The notes under the pieces were generated by a model, which was given only the letters and a program-made list of their open reading frames with translations, made no database searches and was not told the DNA's origin. Position numbers and translations under genes: made by a program. A stretch of 64,000 nucleotides of DNA from Paludibacteraceae bacterium. GTDB lineage: Bacteria; Bacteroidota; Bacteroidia; Bacteroidales; Paludibacteraceae. This document shows positions 37,464 through 47,448 of the stretch, piece by piece. The stretch's first letter is position 1; every line of letters starts with the position of its first letter. The stretch spans positions 1 to 64,000 of the forward strand of contig JAFYSF010000010.1 in NCBI GenBank assembly GCA_017559505.1, read 5' to 3'.

Positions 37464-37500
37464 GTCTTGGTTAAAGAAAATTCTTAACCAAGACTTTTTT
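37464..37500 (+). terminator. Terminator after the secreted orphan gene
   Basis: A perfect 11-bp stem GTCTTGGTTAA / TTAACCAAGAC with a 9-nt loop, followed by six T. Confidence 0.92.
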
Positions 37501-37525
37501 GTAGTAAAAACGCTCAGTCCCCATC

Positions 37526-37556
37526 TTTCACATCTCAACTTTTTTTCGTAACTTTG
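37526..37556 (+). promoter_or_regulatory. Promoter of prfC
   Basis: TAACTTTG at 37549-37556 is a perfect -7 box; TTTC at 37526-37529 stands 19 bases upstream, one base from the -33 consensus. The leader to the ATG is about 100 bases and includes a 7-bp repeat array. Confidence 0.75.
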
Positions 37557-37620
37557 CATTTCCAAAATAAATCTAATTTGCCCAACTAGGCTCATTAGCC
37601 TAATCTAATAATAATCAAAT

Positions 37621-37655
37621 AATTGTGCATTATGCATTAAGCATTGTGCATCGAA
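37621..37655. repeat. 7-bp repeat array in the prfC leader (CATTGTG type)
   Basis: AATTGTG, CATTATG, CATTAAG, CATTGTG, CATCGAA. This is the reverse complement of the AATGCAC-type unit that is found in signal-peptide coding regions at 21.4, 44.8 and 52.8 kb. Confidence 0.85.
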
Positions 37656-37661
37656 TAAATT

Positions 37662-39233
37662 ATGTACGAAAACGAAATTAACCGCCGTCGCACATTTGCA
37701 ATCATCTCGCACCCCGATGCAGGTAAAACTACTCTCACCGAAAAACTCCTTCTCTTCGGTGGTGCTATCCACGTAGCTGGTGCTGTGAAGTCTAACAAAA
37801 TCAAGAAAACAGCCACTTCCGACTGGATGGAAATCGAAAAACAACGTGGTATCTCAGTTGCTACATCTGTGATGGGCTTCGAATATCGCGACTTCAAAAT
37901 CAACATCCTCGACACCCCTGGTCACCAGGACTTCGCCGAAGATACTTTCCGCACACTCACTGCCGTAGATAGCGTTATCATCGTAGTCGACTCTGCCAAA
38001 GGTGTCGAAGCGCAAACTCGCAAACTCATGCAAGTCTGTACTATGCGCAAAACTCCAGTGATGATTTTCGTCAACAAAATGGACCGCGAAGGTAAAAACC
38101 CATTCGACCTCCTCGACGAGCTCGAAGCCGAACTCGGCATCAAAGTGCGCCCTCTCTCTTGGCCTATCAACTCTGGCATCAAGTTCAAAGGCGTCTACAA
38201 CATATATCAAGACAAACTCAACCTCTACACGCCTAACAAACAAAAGGTGTCCGAGACCATTGCCGTTGACATCCACTCTGCCGACTTCGACAACATGGTA
38301 GGCGAAGACGATGCAGAACAACTCCGCAACGACATCGAACTCATCGATGGCGTTTACGACCCATTCGACGTAAAAGACTACCTCGCTGCCGACGTAGCAC
38401 CGGTATTCTTCGGTTCTGCACTCAACACTTTCGGTGTAAAAGAGCTCCTCGACTGCTTCGTAGACATCGCGCCAGCACCACTACCAGTCGATGCCGTTGA
38501 GCGTACAGTCGACCCACACGAAGAGCCATTCACAGGCTTCGTGTTTAAGATTCACGCCAACATGGACCCTAACCACCGTTCATGTATTGCTTTCGTCAAA
38601 ATCTGTTCAGGCAAATTCGAGCGTAATGTCAACTACAAACACATGCGCCTTGGCAAGCAATTCCGTTTCTCTGCTCCTACAGCCTTCATGGCACAAAAGA
38701 AAGAGACGGTCGACGAAGCCTTCGCAGGCGACATCATCGGTCTTCCCGATACAGGCAACTTCAAAATTGGCGACACCCTCACTTCTGGCGAAAACCTCCA
38801 CTTCAAAGGTCTCCCAAGCTTCTCGCCTGAGATGTTCAAATATATCGAAAATGCCGACCCAATGAAGACAAAACAACTTCAAAAAGGTATCGACCAACTC
38901 ATGGGCGAAGGTGTAGCACAGGTATTTACACACCAAAACAACAACCGCAAAATCATCGGCACTGTAGGTCAACTCCAATTCGAAGTTATCGAATACCGTC
39001 TCCTCCACGAGTATGGCGCACAATGTCGTTGGGAACCAATGTCACTCTTCAAGGCCTGCTGGATTGAGTCAGACGACCCAGCCGAACTCGAAAACTTCAA
39101 ACGTCGCAAGTTCCAATACATGGCAAAAGACAAAGACGACCGCGACGTATTCCTTGCTGAAAGCGGCTACCTACTCCAAATGGCACAATCCGACTTCCCA
39201 AAAATCCGCTTCCACTTCACATCCGAATTTTAA
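37662..39233 (+). CDS. prfC: Peptide chain release factor 3
   Basis: Translational GTPase that removes RF1/RF2 from the ribosome after termination. The 523-residue protein has the RF3 set of G motifs: [13 protein letters not shown], the switch [24 protein letters not shown] and VNKMDRE. The [15 protein letters not shown] [16 protein letters not shown] block of the C-terminal domain is also present. Codons are strongly C-ended, consistent with good expression. It starts at ATG 37662, six bases after a repeat array, and ends at a bidirectional terminator. Confidence 0.97.
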   Translation: MYENEINRRRTFAIISHPDAGKTTLTEKLLLFGGAIHVAGAVKSNKIKKTATSDWMEIEKQRGISVATSVMGFEYRDFKINILDTPGHQDFAEDTFRTLTAVDSVIIVVDSAKGVEAQTRKLMQVCTMRKTPVMIFVNKMDREGKNPFDLLDELEAELGIKVRPLSWPINSGIKFKGVYNIYQDKLNLYTPNKQKVSETIAVDIHSADFDNMVGEDDAEQLRNDIELIDGVYDPFDVKDYLAADVAPVFFGSALNTFGVKELLDCFVDIAPAPLPVDAVERTVDPHEEPFTGFVFKIHANMDPNHRSCIAFVKICSGKFERNVNYKHMRLGKQFRFSAPTAFMAQKKETVDEAFAGDIIGLPDTGNFKIGDTLTSGENLHFKGLPSFSPEMFKYIENADPMKTKQLQKGIDQLMGEGVAQVFTHQNNNRKIIGTVGQLQFEVIEYRLLHEYGAQCRWEPMSLFKACWIESDDPAELENFKRRKFQYMAKDKDDRDVFLAESGYLLQMAQSDFPKIRFHFTSEF

Positions 39234-39250
39234 CCCATAAATATACACAA

Positions 39251-39282
39251 AAAAAGGCTGCATCAATGATGCAGCCTTTTTT
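39251..39282. terminator. Bidirectional terminator between prfC and the amidase gene
   Basis: GGCTGCATC (39256-39264) pairs with GATGCAGCC (39268-39276), with an A run before and a T run after, lying between two convergent genes. Confidence 0.92.
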
Positions 39283-39298
39283 ATAATAGAACAATTTA

Positions 39299-41812
39299 TT
39301 ATTCTTTCACAAATTTAAGCGATTGTGTTCCTTCTGTAGTCGTAATAGTAACTACATAAACACCAGAAGTTAAAGAACCAACCTCCACTTGACGAGTCAC
39401 ATTAATATCCGATGTTGCATTAACAATAGGCATAGATGCAATCAAACGACCATCAACAGAATAAACCTCAACAGAAGCATTCTCTGGAGCATCTACATAA
39501 ATAAATTCTGTAGCAGGATTAGGCCAAACTTTCACACCTTCACCAATTACTTGCTCAACATTGATAGGTATATTGCCCAAATAGATATTCTCTATATAAA
39601 ATACTCCATCAAAGGCATTTGCTGGATGTCCTGATTTTTCAACTACAAGAGCTGATAAATACCATTTTTTACCATCTACAGGTAGGTCTGATACTACATA
39701 ATTATGTATACCCCAATTCAAACTACTCAATGTAATAAAGTCAACCAAGACTGAATCTGACGCATCCTCATTTACATATTTAAATTTAAGATTGTTATGA
39801 GTAAAATCACCTTTCAATGGAATAGACAATTCTGTACCATTTTCAGCCTCTAAACCTTGAGCCAATGCATATTCTACAGAGGCCTCATCAGCATTAAATG
39901 TGTATGTAAATTTATTTGACTTTTTAAAGAATACTTCTTTAGTATCTGTTGCAACCTTAGCTTTACTTACACCATTACTAAGCGATTCATTATAAGTAAA
40001 TGCTACAGAAGAACAATCTACTACTTTATCCAAAATAGGTTCACCAATTTTATTGACAGTAAATGGTATTTCACGTTTTTCTCTCACTGTGATACCATCA
40101 CGATTTTGAACAAACTCTTCAATAATAATTCTATATGTTTTACCATCTTCTAAGTTTGCAGAAACATCAAATTTATATGTTCCATAATCACCTGCTTTAT
40201 TCCACTCTTGTGTACGAGCTGGCTTATCCAAAATGCTATCTGAAGAATCCACAACATAAATACGATCCATACATTGACCTGATTCAAGTTTAGAATCAAA
40301 CATAAGTTGGAATACTGGTTTCAAAGTTGTATTATCGCCTTCCGCTGGCGATGATGCCAAAAGTCGAAGTGTATCATACGATTTTGTCAAGAACTTAGAA
40401 ACATACTCTTTTTGAAGTGTATTAGTATATAATGTATCTGGATGCGCTGCAGTAGTTGCAATACGAACAGTATAAAGAGTATTACCAATAAATGGATGTG
40501 TTGGAGTAAATCTCAATCTAGTACCAAAGTTTTCCCAAGTGAAAGTACCTGCTATAGCAGGCTCAATAGTCACCGCAGCCTCTGTAACCTCTTGATTCAT
40601 ACTCCAATTCCAATCAATTGTAATAGAAGAAGCACAATCAATTGAATCTACTTCACTATTTGCAGGAGTGAAACCAATAACTTCAGGAGGTGTATTACGG
40701 ATTGCTTGTAAATCGAATGTAACGTATGTAGTTTCATCAGCTTTTACCACAATATCTTGAGTTTGGGTGTGATAACCTTTTTTAGAAATCTCTACTTGAT
40801 ATGTACCAGGTTCGAGATTACCAAACAACCAAAAACCATTGTAATATTCATCTGTTTTATAACGACGAATAGTATCTCCATTTTGAATAAGTTTCACATC
40901 CGAGCCATTCAATGGATAAAATGCATCACGTGTACCACGACGATAATATTTGCTTTGACCGCCCAAAGATGCAGATTTGAACGCAGGAGCCTCTTCAATT
41001 GAAATAAAGCGGTCGCGAACATCACCTGCAATATTACCTGTTTTAAGTGTACGACCTTTATAATAATGAACAAAAGCATGCAAGAAATGCCATGCCTCCA
41101 ACCAACGATATTCGTGATTCATAAGACGATATGTTTCAGGAGCATAGTCATGCATACGAGCCTCTGAAATAACTCCTGGAGTTGTCAAGTTACGAAGTAC
41201 ACCATAACCATTACTCCATCCCATGATGTTTTTAGCAAATGTTTTGTCGCCACGAAGTTGCATTGCATTGGTCCATGGAACAAGTGATAAATTTCGAATA
41301 TTATCACCTATCAATTTACTTACTGCACGACCTTCGGCATTATTCACTTCTGTCACCTTGTGTGAATAGTTATTCAAATTATCACCTTCATCAACACCAG
41401 AATAAAGCATCAACGGATAGTTTGCTGGGTTACCCGCATTAGTGTGAATTGAAAGCATAAAGTGCGAATTAAAAGCATTGCTCTCTGCCACGATTTCCGA
41501 CAAGTTACGGTCGTCAACCGAACGGTTAAGTGTACGCGAAATCATAAACACCCAACCATCTTCGCCAGGGATTTGGTTAAGCGAATCGAGCATACTGTAA
41601 AGAATCAAACCTTTATCAAGGTTACTTGATGACTCCCAAAAAGCGAGAGTATCTTCACTTGACTGCACCAAACCATAAGGAGGAAGTGGCTGATAACGGT
41701 CATCACCATCCCAACCACCATGACCAGGATTGATGTAAATCTTTGTTGTTCCTTGTGCAAACAATGCAACCGAGATAACAACCATAGAACAAATGAGTAA
41801 AAATTTCTTCAT
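39299..41812 (-). CDS. T9SS-sorted N-acetylmuramoyl-L-alanine amidase-like protein
   Basis: An 837-residue exported protein. A signal peptide (to LFAQ, residue 20) leads to an Amidase_3-like domain (about 22-250): the zinc block IYINPGHGGWDGDD, LSIHTNAGN and PGVISEARMHD. The two last blocks correspond to the HTN and glutamate motifs of zinc amidases. A PEGA/CarboxypepD-like module follows (EPGTYQVEISKKGYHTQ), then two Ig-like SbsA modules (VIGFTPANSEVDSI, LLASSPAEGDN). The end is a T9SS sorting domain (VWPNPATEFIYVD ... GVYVVTITTTEGTQSLKFVKE). It likely cuts peptide stems from peptidoglycan outside the cell. It is last in a four-gene minus-strand cluster. Confidence 0.88.
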   Translation of the reverse strand: MKKFLLICSMVVISVALFAQGTTKIYINPGHGGWDGDDRYQPLPPYGLVQSSEDTLAFWESSSNLDKGLILYSMLDSLNQIPGEDGWVFMISRTLNRSVDDRNLSEIVAESNAFNSHFMLSIHTNAGNPANYPLMLYSGVDEGDNLNNYSHKVTEVNNAEGRAVSKLIGDNIRNLSLVPWTNAMQLRGDKTFAKNIMGWSNGYGVLRNLTTPGVISEARMHDYAPETYRLMNHEYRWLEAWHFLHAFVHYYKGRTLKTGNIAGDVRDRFISIEEAPAFKSASLGGQSKYYRRGTRDAFYPLNGSDVKLIQNGDTIRRYKTDEYYNGFWLFGNLEPGTYQVEISKKGYHTQTQDIVVKADETTYVTFDLQAIRNTPPEVIGFTPANSEVDSIDCASSITIDWNWSMNQEVTEAAVTIEPAIAGTFTWENFGTRLRFTPTHPFIGNTLYTVRIATTAAHPDTLYTNTLQKEYVSKFLTKSYDTLRLLASSPAEGDNTTLKPVFQLMFDSKLESGQCMDRIYVVDSSDSILDKPARTQEWNKAGDYGTYKFDVSANLEDGKTYRIIIEEFVQNRDGITVREKREIPFTVNKIGEPILDKVVDCSSVAFTYNESLSNGVSKAKVATDTKEVFFKKSNKFTYTFNADEASVEYALAQGLEAENGTELSIPLKGDFTHNNLKFKYVNEDASDSVLVDFITLSSLNWGIHNYVVSDLPVDGKKWYLSALVVEKSGHPANAFDGVFYIENIYLGNIPINVEQVIGEGVKVWPNPATEFIYVDAPENASVEVYSVDGRLIASMPIVNATSDINVTRQVEVGSLTSGVYVVTITTTEGTQSLKFVKE

Positions 41813-41825
41813 AGTTATTAAATTA

Positions 41826-42422
41826 TTAATTAGTATTTTTTGTTATCTTCAACTTTATAGTATGCTTAGTATTATCAAGTGTGAAATATTCTACAAATGG
41901 TTTCAACCCACACGGATACACCGATATATATTCATCAGTTACAATAGGCAATTTTTTCCCTGTTTTTATATCTACCAAGACAAGTGACGACTTAATAAAC
42001 TCTACGCCATTATCTTTATCTTCCATCCCAATAAGATATCGATTATCCCACCAATTCGTAGCATTCACTCCTTTACCAAATCTATAAAGTATTTCTCCTT
42101 TTAAATTACAAATAAAAGTACCCTGATCAGATGTCGAAAATAGTATCATTTTCCCATTTGGAGATAACTCTACCCATATATAAAGAGAATTTCGATCAAT
42201 ATTGACGGGATCAAACGAAGCTACTACCTCACCTCGTTTTTTTACTTCAATATATTTCAAATGATTAACTATCTCGACATTTTTGTGTTGCATTTTATAC
42301 TCACAATTCAATGTCATATTGCGTTTATATGGCTCCGATGTCTTTTGAGTCACAACAACTCTTTTTGCAGAGAGAGTAAACGCAAAACACAAAACACAAA
42401 TTATCAACAAACTTCTTTTCAT
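41826..42422 (-). CDS. Small secreted protein of unknown function
   Basis: A 198-residue exported protein with a signal peptide (MKRSLLIICVLCFAFTLSA). The mature part is mostly beta-strand with two short repeats that recall WD40/TolB-like propeller blades (YIWVELSPNGKMILFST and GTFICNLKGEILYRFG), too few for a full propeller. No T9SS tail. It lies 29 bases after the first phosphodiester glycosidase gene and 13 bases before the amidase gene, so is probably co-expressed. I cannot assign a function. Confidence 0.7.
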   Translation of the reverse strand: MKRSLLIICVLCFAFTLSAKRVVVTQKTSEPYKRNMTLNCEYKMQHKNVEIVNHLKYIEVKKRGEVVASFDPVNIDRNSLYIWVELSPNGKMILFSTSDQGTFICNLKGEILYRFGKGVNATNWWDNRYLIGMEDKDNGVEFIKSSLVLVDIKTGKKLPIVTDEYISVYPCGLKPFVEYFTLDNTKHTIKLKITKNTN

Positions 42423-42451
42423 AAAATATACAGTTAATGACTAAATATATT

Positions 42452-44887
42452 TTACTTAACAATCACTTTACAAGAAGTAGAACCACACTTCACTACATAA
42501 GTACCTTCTGACAACATAGAACTATTTACCATACAACGTGCATCATGCATCACGTTTTGATAAATACATTTTCCATTCAAATCATAAATAGAAACAAGTT
42601 GTCCTACACTTCCCTCTATCACTATATATTCTGATGCTGGATTTGGATACACCAAAAGGTCTGTACTATTTGTAACGTCGTCTATTTCAACAATAATCTC
42701 ATCATAGATCAACTGTAAACTTTTAATATCTACTATGTGATCCATTTTTTCTATCTCTGTGCTGATATTAAACTTTATATAATCCAACGTCAAAGGATAC
42801 ATCGCAATATCACCAGCCGATGCCAAAACATCTTCAAAGTTCAACTCTATAGTTTGCTCTACTCTTGGTTGAATATCGCCCTTTTCAACATAAGTAGTCA
42901 ATAGTTCATTATTCGCTTTAACAGCAAACATGATGCTACTAAACAACGCTGTATTAGGATTAAAAGTCAAAGCAATAGACTTTGGTAAACTATACAAACG
43001 TAGTCCTGCAGTCAATTGGATATATGGATTTCGTTGAACAGAATAAGAAAACGTCAATTTCGCATTATTACTCTCTGTAGCAGGAACAAGTGTAGTATTC
43101 CATTTTGTCGATGCTGCTTTTACCTCAAATGCATCCAAAACTATTGGCATTTCAGGTTCATTTATTTCTGAAATCACAAGCAAACTATCTTCTGTACCGC
43201 CTAATTCGCAACGTACAATAGTACGTCCATTCTGCAACCCATTCATCACTCCGTTAGCATCTATATCAACAATCGTAGGATCATCAATAGTCCAAGTCAA
43301 AGCAGCAGGATTAACAAGCATATTGCCACTCAACACCTCAATAGCATAATTGATATCTTGGTCAACAATGACAGAATCAAGACGAATAGCCACATTTGCA
43401 GCAACCACTTGTAACGGAGCTGTATAAGTAATATCGTCCACTGTCACAGTAAGATTGCCACTAACAACTGATGACGTTGCAGTAAAGATTTTACCATCAC
43501 ACACGCCAATATTATCATCACACGAAAGTAAAAAATCTTGTACATCATCATTTAATAAAGCTCCATATTGATTATATGCCATAATGCGAGGTTGATAACT
43601 TGCAAATGTAGGCACTTCGAGTTTATGATCATAAAAACGCAAATATGCAACTGTACTATCAACAGGTGCAGTAGAAACCAACATCCATCCATTACCAACT
43701 GAACGCTCATTACCATCTGATGGTATATTGACAATAGCATGATTTACTACCATTTCAGCAGAACCACCACCATCCAAGCCTACAATATTATAAGCTCCAA
43801 TATTACGTAAAATACCACAAACCACAGTTGTTGTAAGCCCTACCGAACCTCCAGCTCCCTTACCATCGCACACAAAAAGATACAACCAACGGCCATCTTG
43901 CGAAGCTCCAATTGCAGTACGTGGATAAGGCATTGAATTATAAGAGTCTCCGGTATTACGTTCAGTCAATTCGCCATTTTGAAGAATTATAGCATTACCA
44001 CCTATCAATTGTTCAACTAATGGTTGCGATGCATCTGGACGAAATAAAGCCATCTCTACTTCTATTTCTTGACCAACACTAAGTTGATTGAGGAATGTTG
44101 CAGCAGCACGCACTCCCGACAACACAGTTTCATCCGCAGCAATTGGCTCGCCGCCATCGATATTTTTCACAATACGACGTACTTTTACCTTAGTGCGTTT
44201 ATTTAATCCCCATTTCTCACCTGGCATAAGTTCTACAACCACCTCGGTACGCTCCATCTTATCGAAGCCTTCATGATTTTCATACGGACGAGTTCTTTCG
44301 CCTGCAAAACGATTGTATAATGTTAAATCACAAGGATCCCAAGCTTGATTTACACGATTAAAATGGTATGTATTAGTTTCATCAATAATCACTCGTGCCT
44401 CAAACTTCATATAATCCATCACAGGCTTCTTGTTCACGTCCATTGTGGCATAAGCCCAAAACCATGATTCATTCGAAGGAGCAACTTGCACTTCTCCATT
44501 TTGAATACTACCCCCACGAGGCATACCAAGAGGGTATTCATAATTAGATGACACATTAAAAAAGTCGCCATTCACACCGCAATAGGCATCATGACCTTCA
44601 CGAGTGTGACGATTGCAGGCTGATGTAACCAACTCAGTACCTGCAATACAATCTTTACCCAAAAAAGTTTCTATTTCAGTGTATTGATTCTCAAGGTCGA
44701 TAGTCAAAACGTGAATATCTTGTGGAAAGGCAGGCAACTTGGCATAACAATACATTGTGCCCGGACCCACTTGTTTATATTCTATTGTATCAACTTGATA
44801 TGGTGTACCATATATATCCATCATACCTTGAGAGAATACACAATGTATAATGCACAATGCACAAATTAATGATAAAAACTTTTTCAT
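42452..44887 (-). CDS. T9SS-sorted phosphodiester glycosidase (NAGPA domain), paralogue 1
   Basis: An 811-residue exported protein with signal peptide MKKFLSLICALCIIHCVFS. The NAGPA/phosphodiester glycosidase domain covers about residues 40-420, with PRTAIGASQDGRWLYLFVCDG and NIVGLDGGGSAEMVVN as its clearest blocks. Such enzymes uncover GlcNAc-1-phosphodiesters. Ig-like modules and a carbohydrate-binding-like region follow, then a T9SS sorting domain (VYPNPASEYIVIEGS ... STSCKVIVK). About half the residues match paralogue 2, 28 bases upstream. The signal peptide core is coded by 7-bp repeats, in frame here. Confidence 0.9.
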   Translation of the reverse strand: MKKFLSLICALCIIHCVFSQGMMDIYGTPYQVDTIEYKQVGPGTMYCYAKLPAFPQDIHVLTIDLENQYTEIETFLGKDCIAGTELVTSACNRHTREGHDAYCGVNGDFFNVSSNYEYPLGMPRGGSIQNGEVQVAPSNESWFWAYATMDVNKKPVMDYMKFEARVIIDETNTYHFNRVNQAWDPCDLTLYNRFAGERTRPYENHEGFDKMERTEVVVELMPGEKWGLNKRTKVKVRRIVKNIDGGEPIAADETVLSGVRAAATFLNQLSVGQEIEVEMALFRPDASQPLVEQLIGGNAIILQNGELTERNTGDSYNSMPYPRTAIGASQDGRWLYLFVCDGKGAGGSVGLTTTVVCGILRNIGAYNIVGLDGGGSAEMVVNHAIVNIPSDGNERSVGNGWMLVSTAPVDSTVAYLRFYDHKLEVPTFASYQPRIMAYNQYGALLNDDVQDFLLSCDDNIGVCDGKIFTATSSVVSGNLTVTVDDITYTAPLQVVAANVAIRLDSVIVDQDINYAIEVLSGNMLVNPAALTWTIDDPTIVDIDANGVMNGLQNGRTIVRCELGGTEDSLLVISEINEPEMPIVLDAFEVKAASTKWNTTLVPATESNNAKLTFSYSVQRNPYIQLTAGLRLYSLPKSIALTFNPNTALFSSIMFAVKANNELLTTYVEKGDIQPRVEQTIELNFEDVLASAGDIAMYPLTLDYIKFNISTEIEKMDHIVDIKSLQLIYDEIIVEIDDVTNSTDLLVYPNPASEYIVIEGSVGQLVSIYDLNGKCIYQNVMHDARCMVNSSMLSEGTYVVKCGSTSCKVIVK
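44835..44862. repeat. 7-bp repeats coding for the signal peptide core (in frame)
   Basis: Units AATACAC, AATGTAT, AATGCAC, AATGCAC encode, on the minus strand, CALCIIHCVF of the paralogue 1 signal peptide. ATG and mature protein are in one frame. Confidence 0.82.
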
Positions 44888-44915
44888 ACAATATATTTTA
44901 AAAACGCAATGTGTT

Positions 44916-47326
44916 TTATTTAATAATTACTTTACATGATGACGAATTACTTCTCACAATATATGTACCTGCTACAAACTTAGAAGCATCAATAGAGCAT
45001 CGTGCATCAGACATTACACATTGATAAATACATTGCCCTTCTAAATTATAAATACTAATATCTTCGCCAACCACACCTTCAACAATAAAATAGTCAGAAG
45101 CAGGATTTGGATATACCATTAAAGTTTGATTATTTAGTACATCTTCTATCTCCACAATCACTTCGTCATAGATCAATTGCAAATTCTTAATATCGACAAC
45201 ATGGTCTATTTTCTCTATTTCAGTACTAATATTAAATTTGATATACTCTAAAACAAGTGGATAAATAGCAATATCGTCAGGAGTCGCTAACGCATCAGCA
45301 AAATTCAATGTTATAGTTTGCTCTTTTTCGGCTTCGATATTATTTATTTCTACATACGTTGTCAATGGCTCATTGTTGGCTTTAACAGCAAACATAACAC
45401 CACTAAACATAGCCTTATTAGGATTGAAAGTAAGCGAAATTGCTTTTGGCAAACTATAAAGGCGCATATTTGTATTCAACTGAACATATGGATTACGCTG
45501 AACAGAATATGAGAATGTAAGTTTAGCATTATCGGTATCAGTGGCAGGCACAAGAGTTGTATTCCACTTAGTTGATGCAGCTTTTACTTCCCAAGTTGCA
45601 ACTTCAGCATCAGTCAATAACATTGTACCTACACTATTTTCAGGAATTTCTACTATCACTTTCAATGTATCTTTCGATTCACCCAATTGACCAATCACAA
45701 AAGTAGAGCCATTAGATACTCCTGTCAATACACCATCCACAATACTACAAATAGTAGGGTCTTCGATGGTCCAAGTCAATGCTTTTGGTTGAATAAGCTG
45801 AGTGTTGATACCTATGATTGATTGCACCTCAATAGGATATTCGCGTACATTGTCGATTAGTACAGAATCAAGACGAATAGCAATAGCTGCGTCATTGTTT
45901 TTAACAACATACACCTGTGTAGTAGCACCTTGATAAGCAATTGTGAGGAAACCACTCTCAGAGCCCGAAGCTATGAATTGACCATCTTCGATATGACCAA
46001 GCGATGGGTCGCAAGATAGTTCAAAGCCTTGCACACCAGTGTTGATCAATGCTCCATATTGGTTATAACCAAATACAAGTGGAGTATATGTGCCATAAAC
46101 AGGCAATTTAATATGTCCGATATTAGCCGAAATTGAAGCAATAACATTGTCAGAAGGGGCATTATTCACCACAAACATACCATTAGAAACAGAACGCTCA
46201 TAACCATCACTACATGTATTCATTGGACCAAATGGGTCGATATAGACAGAAGAAGAACCACCACCATCAAGATTAATAGCAGTATAAGCACCAGCAGATT
46301 GCATAATTTCGGCAAGAGCTTTAGTATTACAACCCATAGAAGTACCACGACCATCAACTACACAATAAATAACAGTATCGCCCGATTGAGAAAAGCCCCA
46401 ACCTGTACGAGGATGCAATTCATCCCATATTTCCGACGTTTCTACTTTGCCATCTTTAAGCATCAAAGCACGAGGGTCGCCACCCACACAGTTAGCAATA
46501 GAAACAGTATCTCCGTTTAGAGTAGTATTAAGAGTTAAGGTAATAGTATCTCCAACAGCAATAGCCTCGAGAGCAGTAGCAGCAACACCATGACCAGACA
46601 AGACAGCACCATTTGCAGGAATTGCAGCCCCAATTTGATGATAACGATACTCAGTTGCAACCACATTTATCTCTTTATTCATACCCCACGCTTCACCTTC
46701 AGCAAGCACGACCACAACCTCTACGCCATATTCATTCACACGAGTAGTTTTACCTTGCAAATTATTATAAAGCACCAATTGGTTTTCTAAACGATTATAA
46801 TTGACATGGTCAATAGTCGTTGCTACACCCTTATGCACAGCAGAGCCATTAAAACGGAATTGTCCTGCATAAGGAGTACCATCTTCAGCATAAGCTGCTA
46901 CAGGACGACTATTATTTGGCGTATAAGCCAACTGATTGTCGCACACACAAGCAGCAGTAGGAAGACCTACATCGCCTTGTGTAACATAAAAGTCGCCATT
47001 GTGACCAGCAAAAAGATGATAGCCCTCTTTGCTATGTCGTTTTGCTACAGTAGAGATACATTCACCACCAAGAATAGAGTCGCGACCAACTGCAGCCTCA
47101 AAAGATATATATTCATTCGTACGATCGACAAGAGTTTGATATACATGAAGCACTTTGCCATCCGCACGCGTTAGTGTCATAGCAATATATTTGGTACTCG
47201 GACCAATAGGATAAACTGCGGTAGTATCAACCGAAAAAGATACACCATTCAAAACAAGATTATCAACAGCACACAAATTAATGCAAAATGCAAAATGCAA
47301 AATAAAATAGTTAATTTTGTTTTCAT
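44916..47326 (-). CDS. T9SS-sorted phosphodiester glycosidase, paralogue 2 (signal peptide out of frame)
   Basis: A 794-residue frame ending at 44916, open from the TTG at 47300, encodes a NAGPA-domain protein (PRTGWGFSQSGDTVIYCVVDG, AINLDGGGSSSVYIDP) with Ig-like modules and a T9SS tail (VYPNPASDYFIVEG ... SSSCKVIIK). No ATG begins this frame. An ATG at 47324-47326 starts a typical signal peptide (MKTKLTILFCILHFA), but it is in the other frame and reaches a stop after 25 codons. Between them are three copies of AATGCAA (47280-47300). One more 7-bp unit would join the two frames into MKTKLTILFCILHFAFCINL. Either phase-variable, recently broken, or misassembled; coordinates given start at the ATG. 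Confidence 0.8.
47280..47300. repeat. 7-bp repeat causing a frame break (AATGCAA x3)
   Basis: Three perfect AATGCAA units and a partial fourth lie inside the signal-peptide region of paralogue 2. Each unit changes the frame by one base; four units would restore it. Confidence 0.9.
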
Positions 47327-47396
47327 AGCTACAAGAAACTAGAAATTCTAGAAAAATATAGATAACCTAGAAAAAGAAATAAAAAAATAAGAAATA

Positions 47397-47425
47397 AAGG
47401 GTAGGTGGAATTCCACCCACCCTTT
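47397..47425 (-). terminator. Terminator after the DUF4623 gene
   Basis: AAAGGGTAGGTGGAA pairs with TTCCACCCACCCTTT with one mismatch. The minus strand continues into a T-rich tract. It separates the DUF4623 gene from the glycosidase cluster. Confidence 0.85.
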
Positions 47426-47448
47426 ATTATATAAAAGAATGATAAATA

